A stretch of DNA of 64,000 nucleotides from Streptomyces sp. ICBB 8177 (GCF_003144095.1 NZ_NSKH01000018.1:994743-1058742), one strand, 5' to 3'. Positions 52,031 through 61,322 are shown, numbered from the stretch's first letter. A program made the numbers and translations. Notes: a model not told the origin generated them from the letters alone.

Positions 52031-52945
52031 TCACGCCTCCTTCCGGCCGAGCCCGAACCAGCGGGCCTGCGCCACCGTGACCACCGCGATGACCAGCGCG
52101 AGGATCACCGCGCCCGCGCTGCCGAGCCCGAGATCCTGGCCCTGTCCCAGCGCCACGTAGTACAGGTAGACCAGCGGCGGCCGGGCGTAGGGCGGGTAAC
52201 CGGCGCTGGTGGACAGCAGGTTGTAGAACTCGTCGAACGCCTGGAACGCGTTGACGACCAGCAGCAGCACCACCGCCACCGAGGTCGCCCGCAACTGCGG
52301 GAAGGTGACGTACCGGAAGGTCTGCCAGCCGGGCCGCGCGCCGTCCACCGCCGCCGCCTCGTACAGCGAGCGCGGCACGCGTTGCAGTCCGGCGAGGAAG
52401 AGGATCATGTAGAACCCGGCCTGCAACCACAGCCGTACGGTGACGATCACCAGCCAGTACCACGGCGGGTGGGTGGTCGACAGCCACGCCACCGAGGCCG
52501 CGCCGAACCAGCGCAGCACCGTGTTGGCCAGCCCGAAGCGCACGCCGTTGAAGACCGCCATCTTCCAGACCAGCGAGGCCACCACGTACGAGCAGGCGGT
52601 CGGCAGGAAGAACACCGAGCGGAAGAACGCCCGCCACCGGCGCAGCCGGTGCACCAGCAGCGCGAGGCCCAGCGAGACCGCGAACGTCGTCGGCACGATG
52701 AACAGCGTGAAGACCGCGAACGTGGCCAGGCTGGAGCGGAACGCCGCGTCGTCCAGCATCGACGCGTAGTTGGCCAGGCCCACGAAGTGCCGCGGGGTGA
52801 CCGTGTCGTGCGCGTCGAAGAAGCTGAGCACGACGCTCCACACCAGCGGCACGTAGCCGAAGACCACCAGGCCGGCGACGAACGGGCCGGTGAAGACCCA
52901 GAACCACAGGTAGCGCCGCTGCGGGCCGAGAAGGCGGGCGAGCAC
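52031..52945 (-). CDS. carbohydrate ABC transporter permease (MalF-like)
   Basis: 304 residues from GTG 52945. Membrane helices start at LWFWVFTGPFVAGLVVFGYV. The EAA loop is SLYEAAAVDGARPGWQTFRY in part. Membrane partner of the 51193-52029 permease; starts 7 bases after the binding-protein stop. The sugar specificity is not evident. Confidence 0.92.
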   Translation of the reverse strand: MLARLLGPQRRYLWFWVFTGPFVAGLVVFGYVPLVWSVVLSFFDAHDTVTPRHFVGLANYASMLDDAAFRSSLATFAVFTLFIVPTTFAVSLGLALLVHRLRRWRAFFRSVFFLPTACSYVVASLVWKMAVFNGVRFGLANTVLRWFGAASVAWLSTTHPPWYWLVIVTVRLWLQAGFYMILFLAGLQRVPRSLYEAAAVDGARPGWQTFRYVTFPQLRATSVAVVLLLVVNAFQAFDEFYNLLSTSAGYPPYARPPLVYLYYVALGQGQDLGLGSAGAVILALVIAVVTVAQARWFGLGRKEA

Positions 52946-52952
52946 GCCCGCC

Positions 52953-54260
52953 TCAGCCGTTCTTCCGCACGCGCGCCAGTTCGGCCGCCACCACCCCGGC
53001 CGCCGCCCTCACCTGTCCCGCCGGGTCCGCGCCGTCCTTGATGATCCTGCTGTACGCGTCCTGCAACGCGGTGCGCGACCTGGGCGTCCACAGCAGCGGG
53101 TCGGCGTGCCCGTAGCGGGTCGCGAAGCGCACCGCGTCGGCCGCCGCGCCGGTGCGCAGCCTGGCCGCCCGCTCGGCCAGCGAGATCCGCGCCGGGATGT
53201 GCAGGCCGTAGGAGGTCGCGAAGTCCTCCTGGTAGTCGGTGCGTTGGACCCACAGCCAGGTCGCGAACCCCTTGGCCGCCGTCACGTGCCTGCTGCGGGC
53301 GCTGACCGCGCAGGCGTACGCGCCGACCGGCACCGCGGGCGTGCCGTGGGCGCCGTCCGCGGGGAACGGCAGCACGCCGAAGTCGTCGCCGAGCGCCTTG
53401 GAGATCTGCGGCAGCGCCCACAGCCCGGTCCACTGCATCGCGGTCAGGCCCTGGACGAACGCGGACGGGTCCGACCAGTCGGCGGGCGCGCCCAGCAGCA
53501 GCGACTTGTCGGCGTACAGGGTGTGCAGCTTGCCCAGCGCGGCGTACGCGGCCGGGCTGTCGAACCCCACCGTGCCGCCAGGGGTGACGAGTTGGAGTCC
53601 CGCCGCGTACAGCGGGGTGCCGCCCAGCACCCCGGCGCCCCCGTCGTTGCCGAGGAAGAGGCCCTTGACGTCCCTGGTGGTGAGCTTCGCCGCCGCGGCG
53701 ACCAGCTCGTCCAGCGTCTGCGGCGGGGCGACCTTCGCCTTGGCCAGCAGGCTCTTGCGGTAGTAGAGCATCTGCGTGTCGATGGTCTGCGGGATGCCGT
53801 AGACCCGGCCGCGGTAGGTCTTGGGGCCCAGGACCGCGGGGTTGAAGTCGTGCTCGACGCCCTTGATCCCGTCCGTCAGGTCGACGACCTGACCGCCCTG
53901 GATCTGGTCCAGCGTGGGGCCGTTGACCTCGAAGACGTCCGGGCCGTCGTCGGTGAGCAGCGCGGCGGCGGTCTGCGTGTCGTAGTCGCCGGGCCGCCAC
54001 TGCACGGTGACCCGCGCCCGCTCGTAGGCGGCCGCGTAACGCTTGACGGCCTGCTCGGTGCCGGGCTCGCCGTACTGGTGGTACCACTGCGACAGGGCGG
54101 GCCCGCTGCCCGAACCGCCGCCTCCGCGGCCGTTGTTCGACCCGCAGGCGGCCAGGGCCCCGGCGAGTGCCGCCCCGCCGGCCGCGGCGAGCAGACGGCG
54201 GCGCGGGAGTAACGTCGGATGTGATCCGGTGGTGTCACGCGTCGGCTCGGTCATGGTCAT
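52953..54260 (-). CDS. ABC transporter substrate-binding lipoprotein
   Basis: 435 residues from ATG 54260; ATG 54254 is also possible. Twin-arginine-like signal PRRRLLAAAGGAALAGALAAC with the lipobox LAAC, so Cys is lipidated and the protein faces outside. The mature protein is a family 1 solute-binding protein (extracellular sugar-binding type, periplasmic fold), with features such as YGIPQTIDTQMLYYRKSL and a Gly/Ser linker after the lipid cysteine. Leads the SBP-permease-permease operon. A 7-bp dyad is just upstream. Confidence 0.9.
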   Translation of the reverse strand: MTMTEPTRDTTGSHPTLLPRRRLLAAAGGAALAGALAACGSNNGRGGGGSGSGPALSQWYHQYGEPGTEQAVKRYAAAYERARVTVQWRPGDYDTQTAAALLTDDGPDVFEVNGPTLDQIQGGQVVDLTDGIKGVEHDFNPAVLGPKTYRGRVYGIPQTIDTQMLYYRKSLLAKAKVAPPQTLDELVAAAAKLTTRDVKGLFLGNDGGAGVLGGTPLYAAGLQLVTPGGTVGFDSPAAYAALGKLHTLYADKSLLLGAPADWSDPSAFVQGLTAMQWTGLWALPQISKALGDDFGVLPFPADGAHGTPAVPVGAYACAVSARSRHVTAAKGFATWLWVQRTDYQEDFATSYGLHIPARISLAERAARLRTGAAADAVRFATRYGHADPLLWTPRSRTALQDAYSRIIKDGADPAGQVRAAAGVVAAELARVRKNG

Positions 54261-54272
54261 GAAGTATCGCCG

Positions 54273-54300
54273 GGATACGTGTAAGGCGCATTGCGTATCC
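54273..54300 (-). promoter_or_regulatory. candidate operator upstream of the binding protein gene
   Basis: GGATACG (54273-54279) and CGTATCC (54294-54300) are complementary with 14 bases between, 12 bases before the ATG at 54260. It could be a repressor site for the transporter operon. Confidence 0.5.
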
Positions 54301-54377
54301 GTGAAGTCACCCCCGTACGAGGGGCGTTGGGCGGCCCGCCGCGAGGTGTTCGGCTCACGCGGCCGTCGCGCCGGGGC

Positions 54378-55292
54378 TCACCAGGCGAAGGCGCGGGCCG
54401 GGTTGGCGACCAGGATCGCGTGGGCGCTCTCCTCGCCCAGCCGGTCCGCGAGGCGCGGCCTCAGCACCCGTGTCAGGTACGGCATGCCAGGACCGCCCCC
54501 GTTCACCGAACGGGCGGCGGCGGTCGTGGTGTCGCCGCCCAGCAGTACCTGACCGCCGAAGCCGCCCTCCACCAGCGCCGCCACGCAGTCCAGCATCCGC
54601 CAGTCGGTGGCGTGGTTGGCCCGCGAGGGACCGTCGAAGGCGAGGAACGCCCCCGACCGCGCGGCCTGACGGTGCACCCACTCGTCCGGCGACCTGTTGA
54701 GGTGGCCCAGGATCACGCTGCCCGGCGCGACCTCCAGCCGTCCGCACAGCAGGTCGAGCACGTCGAGCACCCCGGTGCCGAGTTCGTGGTGCACGGCGAT
54801 CGGCGCACCGGTGGCGTGGTGCGCCTCCGCGGCCGCCGCCATGGTGTGCCGGGCGTGCGCGTCGAGGCCGTGGAAGGCGCCCGCGACCTTGATCAGGCCC
54901 GCGGTGACCGGCCGTTCCCCCGTCCCTCGCACGGCCTCGGTCAGTTCGGTGACGAAGACCTCGGCCAGCCGGGGCATGACGCGGGCGAGCAACTCATCGT
55001 CGTAGTGCGCCGCCTGGTGCAGCCCGGTCGCCGCCACGATGTGCGTGCCGGTCTCGCGGGCGAGGTCCACCAGCGCGTCCGCCCGGCGCCCGGTGCCGTA
55101 CGGCGACCACTGCACGACGGCGTCGCCGCCCGCCGCGCTAAAGGCACGCAGTTCCGCCGCGGCGGCGGACACGTCGTCCAGTTCCTGGCCGGGCAGCTGG
55201 CGGCTGCGGAAGAACAGGTGGTCGTGCGCGTCGCAGACGCCGAGCAGGCCGGGGTCGAGCGGGCCCAGGACGGTGTGGATCGAGGGCGGCAT
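54378..55292 (-). CDS. phosphotriesterase-family metal-dependent hydrolase
   Basis: 304 residues from ATG 55292. TIM-barrel amidohydrolase of the PTE family: HDH pair at His23 and His25 (CDAHDHLFF), a Lys in LIKVAGAF, His in VHHELGTG, His in LGHLNRSPDE, and Asp in LLGGDTTTAA. Members hydrolyse phosphotriesters or lactones, and the true substrate here is unknown. It lies 117 bases upstream of the binding protein and 30 bases from the MgtC gene, on the same strand. Confidence 0.8.
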   Translation of the reverse strand: MPPSIHTVLGPLDPGLLGVCDAHDHLFFRSRQLPGQELDDVSAAAAELRAFSAAGGDAVVQWSPYGTGRRADALVDLARETGTHIVAATGLHQAAHYDDELLARVMPRLAEVFVTELTEAVRGTGERPVTAGLIKVAGAFHGLDAHARHTMAAAAEAHHATGAPIAVHHELGTGVLDVLDLLCGRLEVAPGSVILGHLNRSPDEWVHRQAARSGAFLAFDGPSRANHATDWRMLDCVAALVEGGFGGQVLLGGDTTTAAARSVNGGGPGMPYLTRVLRPRLADRLGEESAHAILVANPARAFAW

Positions 55293-55322
55293 GGGGATGA
55301 CTTCCCTTTCGGGGCGGGCGGA

Positions 55323-56087
55323 CTACTCCGCCGCGTCGGCGGAGGGTGACCAGACGCTCAACACGCCGTCCACCTCGGCCAGTTCGGCGACCAGCTGATG
55401 GATGCTACCGGTTCCCTGAAGGGACAACTGGACGTCGGACGTGCCGCCGCCGGGCGGCTGTTCGTCCTCCGCCTCCTTCCACGGCGCCCGGTCCACCCGT
55501 ACGTCCAACACCTGGAAGCCGTCGCGGGTGCAGTGCTCCAGCACCCGCGGCAGCACCCCGCCGCCGACCCGGTAGGACAGCTGGAGCTGAGCCTGCTCGG
55601 CCGTCGAGATGGCCGGGAAGCGGCGGGTGACCAGCGGATATCCCCGGGCCACCAGGAAGTGCACGGCGGTGGCCGCGATCGCCAGCAGCGGCAGGCCGCC
55701 GCCGCACGCCATGCCGATCGCACAGGTCAGCCAGACGGCCGCGGCGGTGGTCAGGCCCCGCACCGCGTCCCGGCGCACGAAGATGATGCCGCCGCCGATG
55801 AAGCCGATGCCGGAGACGATCTGGGCCGCCACCCGCGAGGGGTCGAGGGCCACGTGGCTCATGCCCAGGACGCTGTTGAAGCCGTGCTGCGAGACCTCCA
55901 TGAACAGTGCGCTGCCCACGCCCACCAGGGTGTGGGTCCGCAGCCCCGCGCTCTTCTGCTGGACCGCGCGTTCCAGGCCTACGAGGGTGGAGAGCACCAG
56001 CGCGAGACCGATCTCGGCCATCTGCCGCAGGCCCTGACCCGCGCCGGGATCCCACAGCGGCAACGCGATCGAGTGCGCGATATGCAC
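55323..56087 (-). CDS. MgtC/SapB family protein
   Basis: 254 residues from GTG 56087. MgtC domain: LALVLSTLVGLERAVQQKSAGLRTH split at family residues, GIGFIGGGIIFV and GLTTAAAVWLTCAIG. Four to five membrane helices, then a C-terminal ACT-like/cytosolic domain after residue 160. MgtC homologues aid growth at low Mg2+ or in phosphate regulation. It heads a possible operon with the PTE-like and ABC transporter genes; the link in function is not evident. Confidence 0.9.
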   Translation of the reverse strand: MHIAHSIALPLWDPGAGQGLRQMAEIGLALVLSTLVGLERAVQQKSAGLRTHTLVGVGSALFMEVSQHGFNSVLGMSHVALDPSRVAAQIVSGIGFIGGGIIFVRRDAVRGLTTAAAVWLTCAIGMACGGGLPLLAIAATAVHFLVARGYPLVTRRFPAISTAEQAQLQLSYRVGGGVLPRVLEHCTRDGFQVLDVRVDRAPWKEAEDEQPPGGGTSDVQLSLQGTGSIHQLVAELAEVDGVLSVWSPSADAAE

Positions 56088-56396
56088 GATCCACCTCCAC
56101 TCGCCAGGCCATCAGCACCCTATCCCGCACGCTCCGGGAACCGGGTGTCTGGCCGCGGCGTCTCCTGGCTCGTGACGGCGCCCGTGCCGGTGCGCGTGTT
56201 CCCTCCCGAACGGCCATGATCCACCGCCATCGACGTGATCTTCGTCTCATGACGGCCTGACAGGCCCATGCCGCGCGGGCGTATCACTCCGTGCCCGTAA
56301 AAGACGGGCAAATCACCCCGTAAAGTCGAGTAAACCGAACCGAACGCATTTCCGTCCCTCCTGGTGAAGGGGCTGCCGGAAGAGAGAGCGACAACC
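56088..56396 (+). promoter_or_regulatory. intergenic region between the MgtC and esterase genes
   Basis: No gene seen. A perfect small hairpin GCCCGT-AAAAG-ACGGGC (56293-56309) and two CCCGTAAA copies (56295 and 56317) lie 90 bases upstream of the esterase start, a possible promoter control site. Confidence 0.4.
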
Positions 56397-57560
56397 GTGG
56401 GACTGACGTCCGAGATGTTCTTCGCAGGGCTGGTGATCGCCGCGCTGGTGGCGTCCGTCCTGGCGCTGTGGCTGTGGCCGCGCGTGGCGCGCGCGAGCGT
56501 GCCGTCCTGGCTGGGCCGGATCGGCCTGCTGGTGGCGGTGCAGGTGACCGTCCTGGGCGTCCTGCTGGTCGCGGTGAACAACTCCTTCGGCTTCTACTCC
56601 TCCTGGCAGGACCTGCTCGGCGCCCCGGTGGGCAAGCAGGTCATGGACACCAGCGACGCCAAGGGCGGCCGCCCCTCCGGCATCAAGGTCGGAGGCGTCG
56701 TCCAGGCGGGCCTCAAGGGCGGCAGGGAGCAGGCCGGCGAGGTCGAGTCGGTCCACTTCCAGGGCCTCGCCTCCGGCCTGAGCAGCGACGGCTTCGTCTA
56801 CCTGCCCCCGCAGTACTTCCAGAAGGCGCACCAGGACGAGCGCTTCCCGGTCGTGGTCGCCCTCACCGGCTACCCGGGCGTGGCGTCCAACCTCATCACC
56901 GGCCTGAAGATCCCGCGCACCGTCTCCGACGACATCGCGGCGAAGAAGATCCGCCCGGTCATCTACGTCATGGTCCGGCCGACCGTGGTGCCCGGCCGCG
57001 ACACCAACTGCACCGACGTGCCCGGCGGTCCGCAGGCCCTGACCTTCTTCAACCAGGACCTGCCGTACGCGGTCGCCTCCCGGTTCCGCACCACCGAGGG
57101 CCCCGGTTCCTGGGCCGCGGTCGGCGACTCGACCGGCGGCTACTGCGCGCTGAAATTCGCGATGACCAACCCGGCGCGCTACGGCGTGGCAGCGGGTCTG
57201 TCCGCCGACTACGGCGCCGCCCAGGACAGCCAGACCGGCGACCTGTACGCGGGCAACGCGCAGTACAAGCGCGAGCAGGACCTGAACTGGCGGATGGCGC
57301 ACATGCCGCCCGCGCCGGTCTCCCTGCTGGTCTCCAGCAGCAAGAAGGGCGAGGGCAACTACAAGCAGACCCTCCAGCTCGCCGCGGACGCCAAGTGGCC
57401 CACCAAGGTCACCAAGCTGATACGCGACGAGGGCGGCCACAACTTCAAGACCTGGCGGGCCGAGTACCCGGACGTCATCCGCTGGATAGACCAGCAGCTG
57501 CCGCCCACCCCGAGCGCGGCCTCCGGCGCGAACTCCCCGTCCGGGCAGCCGCATTCCTGA
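56397..57560 (+). CDS. membrane-anchored alpha/beta hydrolase (antigen-85/esterase-like)
   Basis: 387 residues from GTG 56397; the in-frame GTG at 56364 lacks a ribosome site. Two N-terminal membrane segments (FFAGLVIAALVASVLALWLW and LLVAVQVTVLGVLLVAV) anchor an extracytoplasmic hydrolase. The nucleophile elbow GDSTGGYCALKFA and a late GGHNFKTW histidine make the Ser/His pair of the esterase D/mycolyltransferase-like (PF00756) fold. It is unlikely to make mycolates, and the substrate is unknown. A palindromic terminator follows. Confidence 0.82.
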   Translation: MGLTSEMFFAGLVIAALVASVLALWLWPRVARASVPSWLGRIGLLVAVQVTVLGVLLVAVNNSFGFYSSWQDLLGAPVGKQVMDTSDAKGGRPSGIKVGGVVQAGLKGGREQAGEVESVHFQGLASGLSSDGFVYLPPQYFQKAHQDERFPVVVALTGYPGVASNLITGLKIPRTVSDDIAAKKIRPVIYVMVRPTVVPGRDTNCTDVPGGPQALTFFNQDLPYAVASRFRTTEGPGSWAAVGDSTGGYCALKFAMTNPARYGVAAGLSADYGAAQDSQTGDLYAGNAQYKREQDLNWRMAHMPPAPVSLLVSSSKKGEGNYKQTLQLAADAKWPTKVTKLIRDEGGHNFKTWRAEYPDVIRWIDQQLPPTPSAASGANSPSGQPHS

Positions 57561-57660
57561 TTCCGCCGTTCTCCGCCGTCTTCCCCGCCCGTCTCCCCGT
57601 GCCGTCGGCCGCCGAATACTCATACATAAGGATTCGGAAAATCGGCGGGAGAAATGCCAA

Positions 57661-57692
57661 GGGCCCGCACACCGTCATCGGTGTGCGGGCCC
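57661..57692. terminator. perfect 14-bp hairpin terminator
   Basis: GGGCCCGCACACCG (57661-57674), loop TCAT, CGGTGTGCGGGCCC (57679-57692). Placed between converging genes (esterase and rodlin), so probably serves both. Confidence 0.8.
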
Positions 57693-57755
57693 TCGCGCTA
57701 TTCACGGCGGTGATCCGGACACGGCCGCGCTGTCAGGCGGACGCGTCGCGCGGAA

Positions 57756-58148
57756 TCAGCGGTTGGCGCCGTTCCCGGACAGAACCGGGATGTTGTCCAG
57801 GATGTGCGACAGCGGGTCGTCGCCCTTGACCTGGCTGGAGTTCTCGGTGCACTGCTGGATCTGCGGCTGGGTCAGGATGTCCTGGACCGTGATCGGGACC
57901 AGGCCGACGACCGAGCCGATGTCACCCTTCACCGGCAGACCGACACAGGGCTTGTTCAGCGAGCCCTGGACCAGACCGATCTGCGGGCTCATGTAGCCGC
58001 CGGTGGTGGTGTTGCCGTACACCTGGTCCGAGCCGTTGCCGTTGGCGGAGCTGGGGCCGTGGTTGTTGCCGATGGCCATCGCCGGGGCGGCAGTGACACC
58101 CACCGCGGAAACAACAACCGCAGCCGTGGCGAGAATCTTCTTGATCAC
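57756..58148 (-). CDS. rdlA: rodlin (aerial hypha surface protein)
   Basis: 130 residues from ATG 58148. Sec signal peptide (MIKKILATAAVVVSAVGVTA, cleaved after AMA). The mature sequence is a rodlin: IGNNHGPSSANGNGSDQVYG, then SPQIGLVQGSLNKPCVGLP and VGLVPITVQDILTQPQIQQC, ending DPLSHILDNIPVLSGNG. Rodlins arrange chaplin fibrils into the rodlet layer on aerial hyphae and spores. Only one copy is present here, whereas S. coelicolor has an rdlA/rdlB pair near chaplin genes. Whether this is RdlA or RdlB cannot be told from sequence. Confidence 0.92.
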   Translation of the reverse strand: MIKKILATAAVVVSAVGVTAAPAMAIGNNHGPSSANGNGSDQVYGNTTTGGYMSPQIGLVQGSLNKPCVGLPVKGDIGSVVGLVPITVQDILTQPQIQQCTENSSQVKGDDPLSHILDNIPVLSGNGANR

Positions 58149-58329
58149 GCGAGTCTTTCCTTCCGATCCTTGAGCGCCCCGCTACCGGAGCAGCCTGCAC
58201 AACTCCCGCCGGAAGGAGAAGTTCCTATCGTTCACTCTCCCGGATCAATTGACATCGGTGCCGCGCGCTTCAGTAATCCGGATGGCCGGTCAACCCGTCG
58301 TGACGCGAGGGCCCCAGTAGGATTCCGGT

Positions 58330-58572
58330 ATGACCGGTAGCGGGACCACGAGGGGGCGGGTCGCCATGGAAGACCCCGTCGGACCCGGCGGGCCGCGCGC
58401 TCAACGGCCGGACGGGAGCACGCCGGTGACGGAGGACCAGCTGGTCACCATCGCCCCGTTCGCCCCGCCGGCGCCGCAGCCGCCGGACCGGCCGTGGCTC
58501 GGCCCGCTGCTGATCATCGGCATGCCGATGGCCGCCGCCGTGCTGGTCTTCACGATCCTGTCGCTGCACTGA
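58330..58572 (+). CDS. small C-terminally anchored membrane protein, function unknown
   Basis: 80 residues. A hydrophilic, Pro/Gly-rich N-terminal 55 residues are followed by a single hydrophobic helix (WLGPLLIIGMPMAAAVLVFT) at the very C-terminus. An internal GTG could also start it. It stands between the rodlin and YdcF-like genes, on the opposite strand to both. The tail-anchored layout is real-looking, but homology is not known to me. Confidence 0.5.
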   Translation: MTGSGTTRGRVAMEDPVGPGGPRAQRPDGSTPVTEDQLVTIAPFAPPAPQPPDRPWLGPLLIIGMPMAAAVLVFTILSLH

Positions 58573-58592
58573 GCCGCCCGCCCCGGTGGCGG

Positions 58593-59336
58593 TCAGGGGC
58601 GGGCGCGGCGGACCGCCGCCGTCAGCGCGGTCTCCTTGCGGCCCAGCAGGCTCGGGTCCGGCCGCACCAGCGCGTCCAGCGCCGCCTTCGCCGCCGCGCC
58701 CACCTCCCGCGTCCCGCCGTAGTACCAGGTCACGTCATGCGGTTCGGCCACTGCGACACCGTAGGAGGTGATCCCCGCCGCCTCGCACAGGGCGATCGCA
58801 CGGCGGATGTGGAAGCCCTGGCTGACCAGGACCGCGTGCGTCACGCCAAAGATGCGTCGGGCCCGAGCACACGAGTCCCAGGTGTCGAAGCCCGCGTAGT
58901 CCAGCACGATCTGCTGGTACGGCACGCCGTGCCGGGTCAGGTACGCGCGCATGGCGCCCGGCTCGTCGTAGTCGGTGCGGCTGTTGTCGCCGGTCACCAG
59001 CAGGGCCCTCACCTTGTGATCGCGGTACAGCCCGGCGGCGGCGTCCAGGCGGTGCGCCAGGTACGGGGAGGGCGCGCCGTTCACCAGGCCCGCGCCGAAG
59101 ACCACCGCGACCGGCTCGGACGGCACGTCCGCCACGTTCCGCACCCGGCCCGAGGCGGTCATGTACATCCAGGTCATCGGCGCCAGGGCCAGCACGCACA
59201 GCGCGGCCACCACCCGCACCGCGCGCCGCCGTTCACGCGTCGTGCGCGGAAGCCGCACGCGGTGCGGCAGCCGTACGCACCGCGCAAGCCGTACGGACGG
59301 CGGGAGCCCTGCGCGTCGTGGAAGCCTCGGTCTCAT
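58593..59336 (-). CDS. YdcF/SanA-family (DUF218) membrane protein
   Basis: 247 residues from ATG 59336, which has AGGGGGA upstream. After a very Arg/Leu/Pro-rich N-terminus and a single membrane helix (VVAALCVLALAPMTWMYMT), the DUF218 domain follows: AVVFGAGLVNGAPSPYLAHR, TGDNSRTDYDEPGAM and LVSQGFHIRRAIALCEAAG. SanA/ElyC relatives affect envelope integrity and antibiotic exclusion. The N-terminus and the DNA before it contain a degenerate repeat. Confidence 0.85.
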   Translation of the reverse strand: MRPRLPRRAGLPPSVRLARCVRLPHRVRLPRTTRERRRAVRVVAALCVLALAPMTWMYMTASGRVRNVADVPSEPVAVVFGAGLVNGAPSPYLAHRLDAAAGLYRDHKVRALLVTGDNSRTDYDEPGAMRAYLTRHGVPYQQIVLDYAGFDTWDSCARARRIFGVTHAVLVSQGFHIRRAIALCEAAGITSYGVAVAEPHDVTWYYGGTREVGAAAKAALDALVRPDPSLLGRKETALTAAVRRARP

Positions 59337-59464
59337 GCCGTCCCCCTGAACGTGCGCCTGCGGAAGCCTCGCACGCGCGTACGGAAACAACGGACGCCGT
59401 GCGGCGGTCCCCGGTTCCGCCCGACGATGTGCCACCCGACGGAGTTCCGCCCGATGATGGGGGC

Positions 59465-59911
59465 ATGGGGGACCTCACGACACCCGGCGCGACCGCGCCC
59501 GTCCTGCCGTTCTTCGTCTACGGCACGCTGCGGGCCGGGCAGGCCAACCACGACCGCGTGCTGCGCGGGCGGCTCGCCGCGCTGCGGCCCGCCGAACTGC
59601 CCCGGGCGGTCCTGTTCGACGGGCCCGGCTACCCGTACGCCCTCGACGGCGGCACGGGCGACACCGTGCGCGGGGAGCTGGCCGAGGCGCTGCCCTGGGC
59701 GTACGAGGCGGTGCTCGCCGACCTCGACCGGCTGGAGGAGTACGTCCCCGGGGCGCCCGGCAACCTCTACGACCGCGTGACGCGCGAGGTGCGCTGCGGC
59801 GGTGCGACGCGTCCCGCGTGGGTCTACCTGGCCGGCCCCGCCACCGCCGCCGCACTGCGCGCGAACGGCCGCCGGATCGCGTCGGGGGACTGGTCGGCGC
59901 GCGGCGCGTAG
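59465..59911 (+). CDS. gamma-glutamylcyclotransferase-like (AIG2-fold) protein
   Basis: 148 residues from ATG 59465. The substrate loop FFVYGTLRAGQANH is the 'YG(T/S)LRxG' motif. LDRLEEYVPGAPGNLYDR has the conserved Glu and the xxxYxR end typical of the GGCT-like fold. Members release 5-oxoproline from gamma-glutamyl groups, though many bacterial ones are uncharacterised. The next gene, dgt, starts 60 bases after. Confidence 0.85.
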   Translation: MGDLTTPGATAPVLPFFVYGTLRAGQANHDRVLRGRLAALRPAELPRAVLFDGPGYPYALDGGTGDTVRGELAEALPWAYEAVLADLDRLEEYVPGAPGNLYDRVTREVRCGGATRPAWVYLAGPATAAALRANGRRIASGDWSARGA

Positions 59912-59971
59912 CGGTGGCGGAGGATCACCGGGTCGAGCGCGGCTGCGGTGGGCGCCCGCTACCGTCGCAGT

Positions 59972-61273
59972 ATGAACGGGAACCACCTGCCCCCCGCCCC
60001 CTACGACGAGGCCGCCACCGAGCGCTGGGTGCCGGAACCCGACAAACGCCCGGGCCGCACCGCGTTCCAGCGCGACCGGGCGCGGGTGCTGCATTCCGCC
60101 GCGCTGCGCAGGCTGGCGGGCAAGACCCAGGTGGTCGATCCGGGCGTGGCCATGCCGGAGATCAACACCAGCCCGCGCACCCGGCTCACCCACTCCCTCG
60201 AATGCGCCCAGGTGGGAAGGGAGTTGGGCGCCGCGCTCGGCTGCGACGCGGACCTGGTGGAGACCGCCTGCCTCGCGCACGACCTGGGCCATCCGCCGTT
60301 CGGCCACAACGGCGAGGAGGCGCTCGCCGAGGTCGCGCGCCCCTGCGGCGGCTTCGAGGGCAACGCCCAGTCGCTGCGGCTGCTCACCCGCATCGAGCCC
60401 AAGCGCTTCACCACCGACCGCTCCGGCCGGGTCGCCAGCGTCGGCCTCAACCTCACCCGCGCCGCCCTCGACGCGGCCACCAAGTACCCCTGGCCGCGCG
60501 GCGGGCACCCCACCGATCCGGAGTCGCGCAAGTTCGGCGTCTACGAGGACGACCTGCCGGTCTTCCACTGGCTGCGCGCGGACGCCCCCGAGGGCCTGAA
60601 GTGCTTCGAGGCGCAGGTCATGGACTGGTCCGACGACGTGGCCTACTCCGTGCACGACGTGGAGGACGGCCTGCACGCGGGCCACGTCACCCCCGGCATG
60701 CTGCGCTCCGCCACCGAGCGCCAGGAGATCTACGCGGTCGCCGCGCAGCGCTACGCCCCGGGCGCGCAGGACGCCGAACTCGCCGACGCGCTCGACCGGT
60801 TGCTGGCCCAGGAGTGGTGGCCGGACGGCTACGACGGCTCCTCGGTCGCCCAGGCCCGGCTGAAGGACGCCACCTCGCAGCTCATCGGCCGCTTCTGCCT
60901 CGCCGCCGAGAGCGCCACCCGCGACGCCTACGGGCCCGGCCGCCTCACCCGCTACGCCGCGCAGCTCGTCGTGCCCCGCGAGGTGCGGCTGGAGTGCGCG
61001 GTGCTCAAGGCGGTCGCCGACCGCTACGTCATGCAGCGCGCCGACCAGGCCCGCCGCCGCGCCGAGCAGCGCGTCGTCATCGCCGAGTTGGCCGACGCGC
61101 TGGCCGACGGCGCGCCGGACGGGCTCGACCCGCAGTTCCGCGGCTTCTTCGAGGCGGCGGCCGACGACCGCGCCCGCCTTCGCGTGGTGGTCGACCAGAT
61201 CGCGTCACTGACCGACGCCGCCGCGCTCGAACTGCACCACCGGCTCGCCGCGCCGGGCCGCCGCGCCGGGTGA
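59972..61273 (+). CDS. dgt: deoxyguanosinetriphosphate triphosphohydrolase-like protein
   Basis: 433 residues from ATG 59972. The HD domain is clear: [34 protein letters not shown], then [16 protein letters not shown]. Hydrolyses dNTPs to nucleoside and triphosphate; the substrate range varies among homologues. In streptomycetes it precedes dnaG, as here with an FAD reductase between. A longer in-frame start at 59948 (GTG) is possible but has no better ribosome site. Confidence 0.92.
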   Translation: MNGNHLPPAPYDEAATERWVPEPDKRPGRTAFQRDRARVLHSAALRRLAGKTQVVDPGVAMPEINTSPRTRLTHSLECAQVGRELGAALGCDADLVETACLAHDLGHPPFGHNGEEALAEVARPCGGFEGNAQSLRLLTRIEPKRFTTDRSGRVASVGLNLTRAALDAATKYPWPRGGHPTDPESRKFGVYEDDLPVFHWLRADAPEGLKCFEAQVMDWSDDVAYSVHDVEDGLHAGHVTPGMLRSATERQEIYAVAAQRYAPGAQDAELADALDRLLAQEWWPDGYDGSSVAQARLKDATSQLIGRFCLAAESATRDAYGPGRLTRYAAQLVVPREVRLECAVLKAVADRYVMQRADQARRRAEQRVVIAELADALADGAPDGLDPQFRGFFEAAADDRARLRVVVDQIASLTDAAALELHHRLAAPGRRAG

Positions 61274-61300
61274 CCGCCGCGCCCGTCACGCCCGCCGGGA

Positions 61301-61322
61301 ACGTCCGGCCCCGGCCGGACGT
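61301..61322 (+). terminator. dyad terminator after dgt
   Basis: ACGTCCGG (61301-61308) and CCGGACGT (61315-61322) pair around CCCCGG, 28 bases after the dgt stop. Confidence 0.55.
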
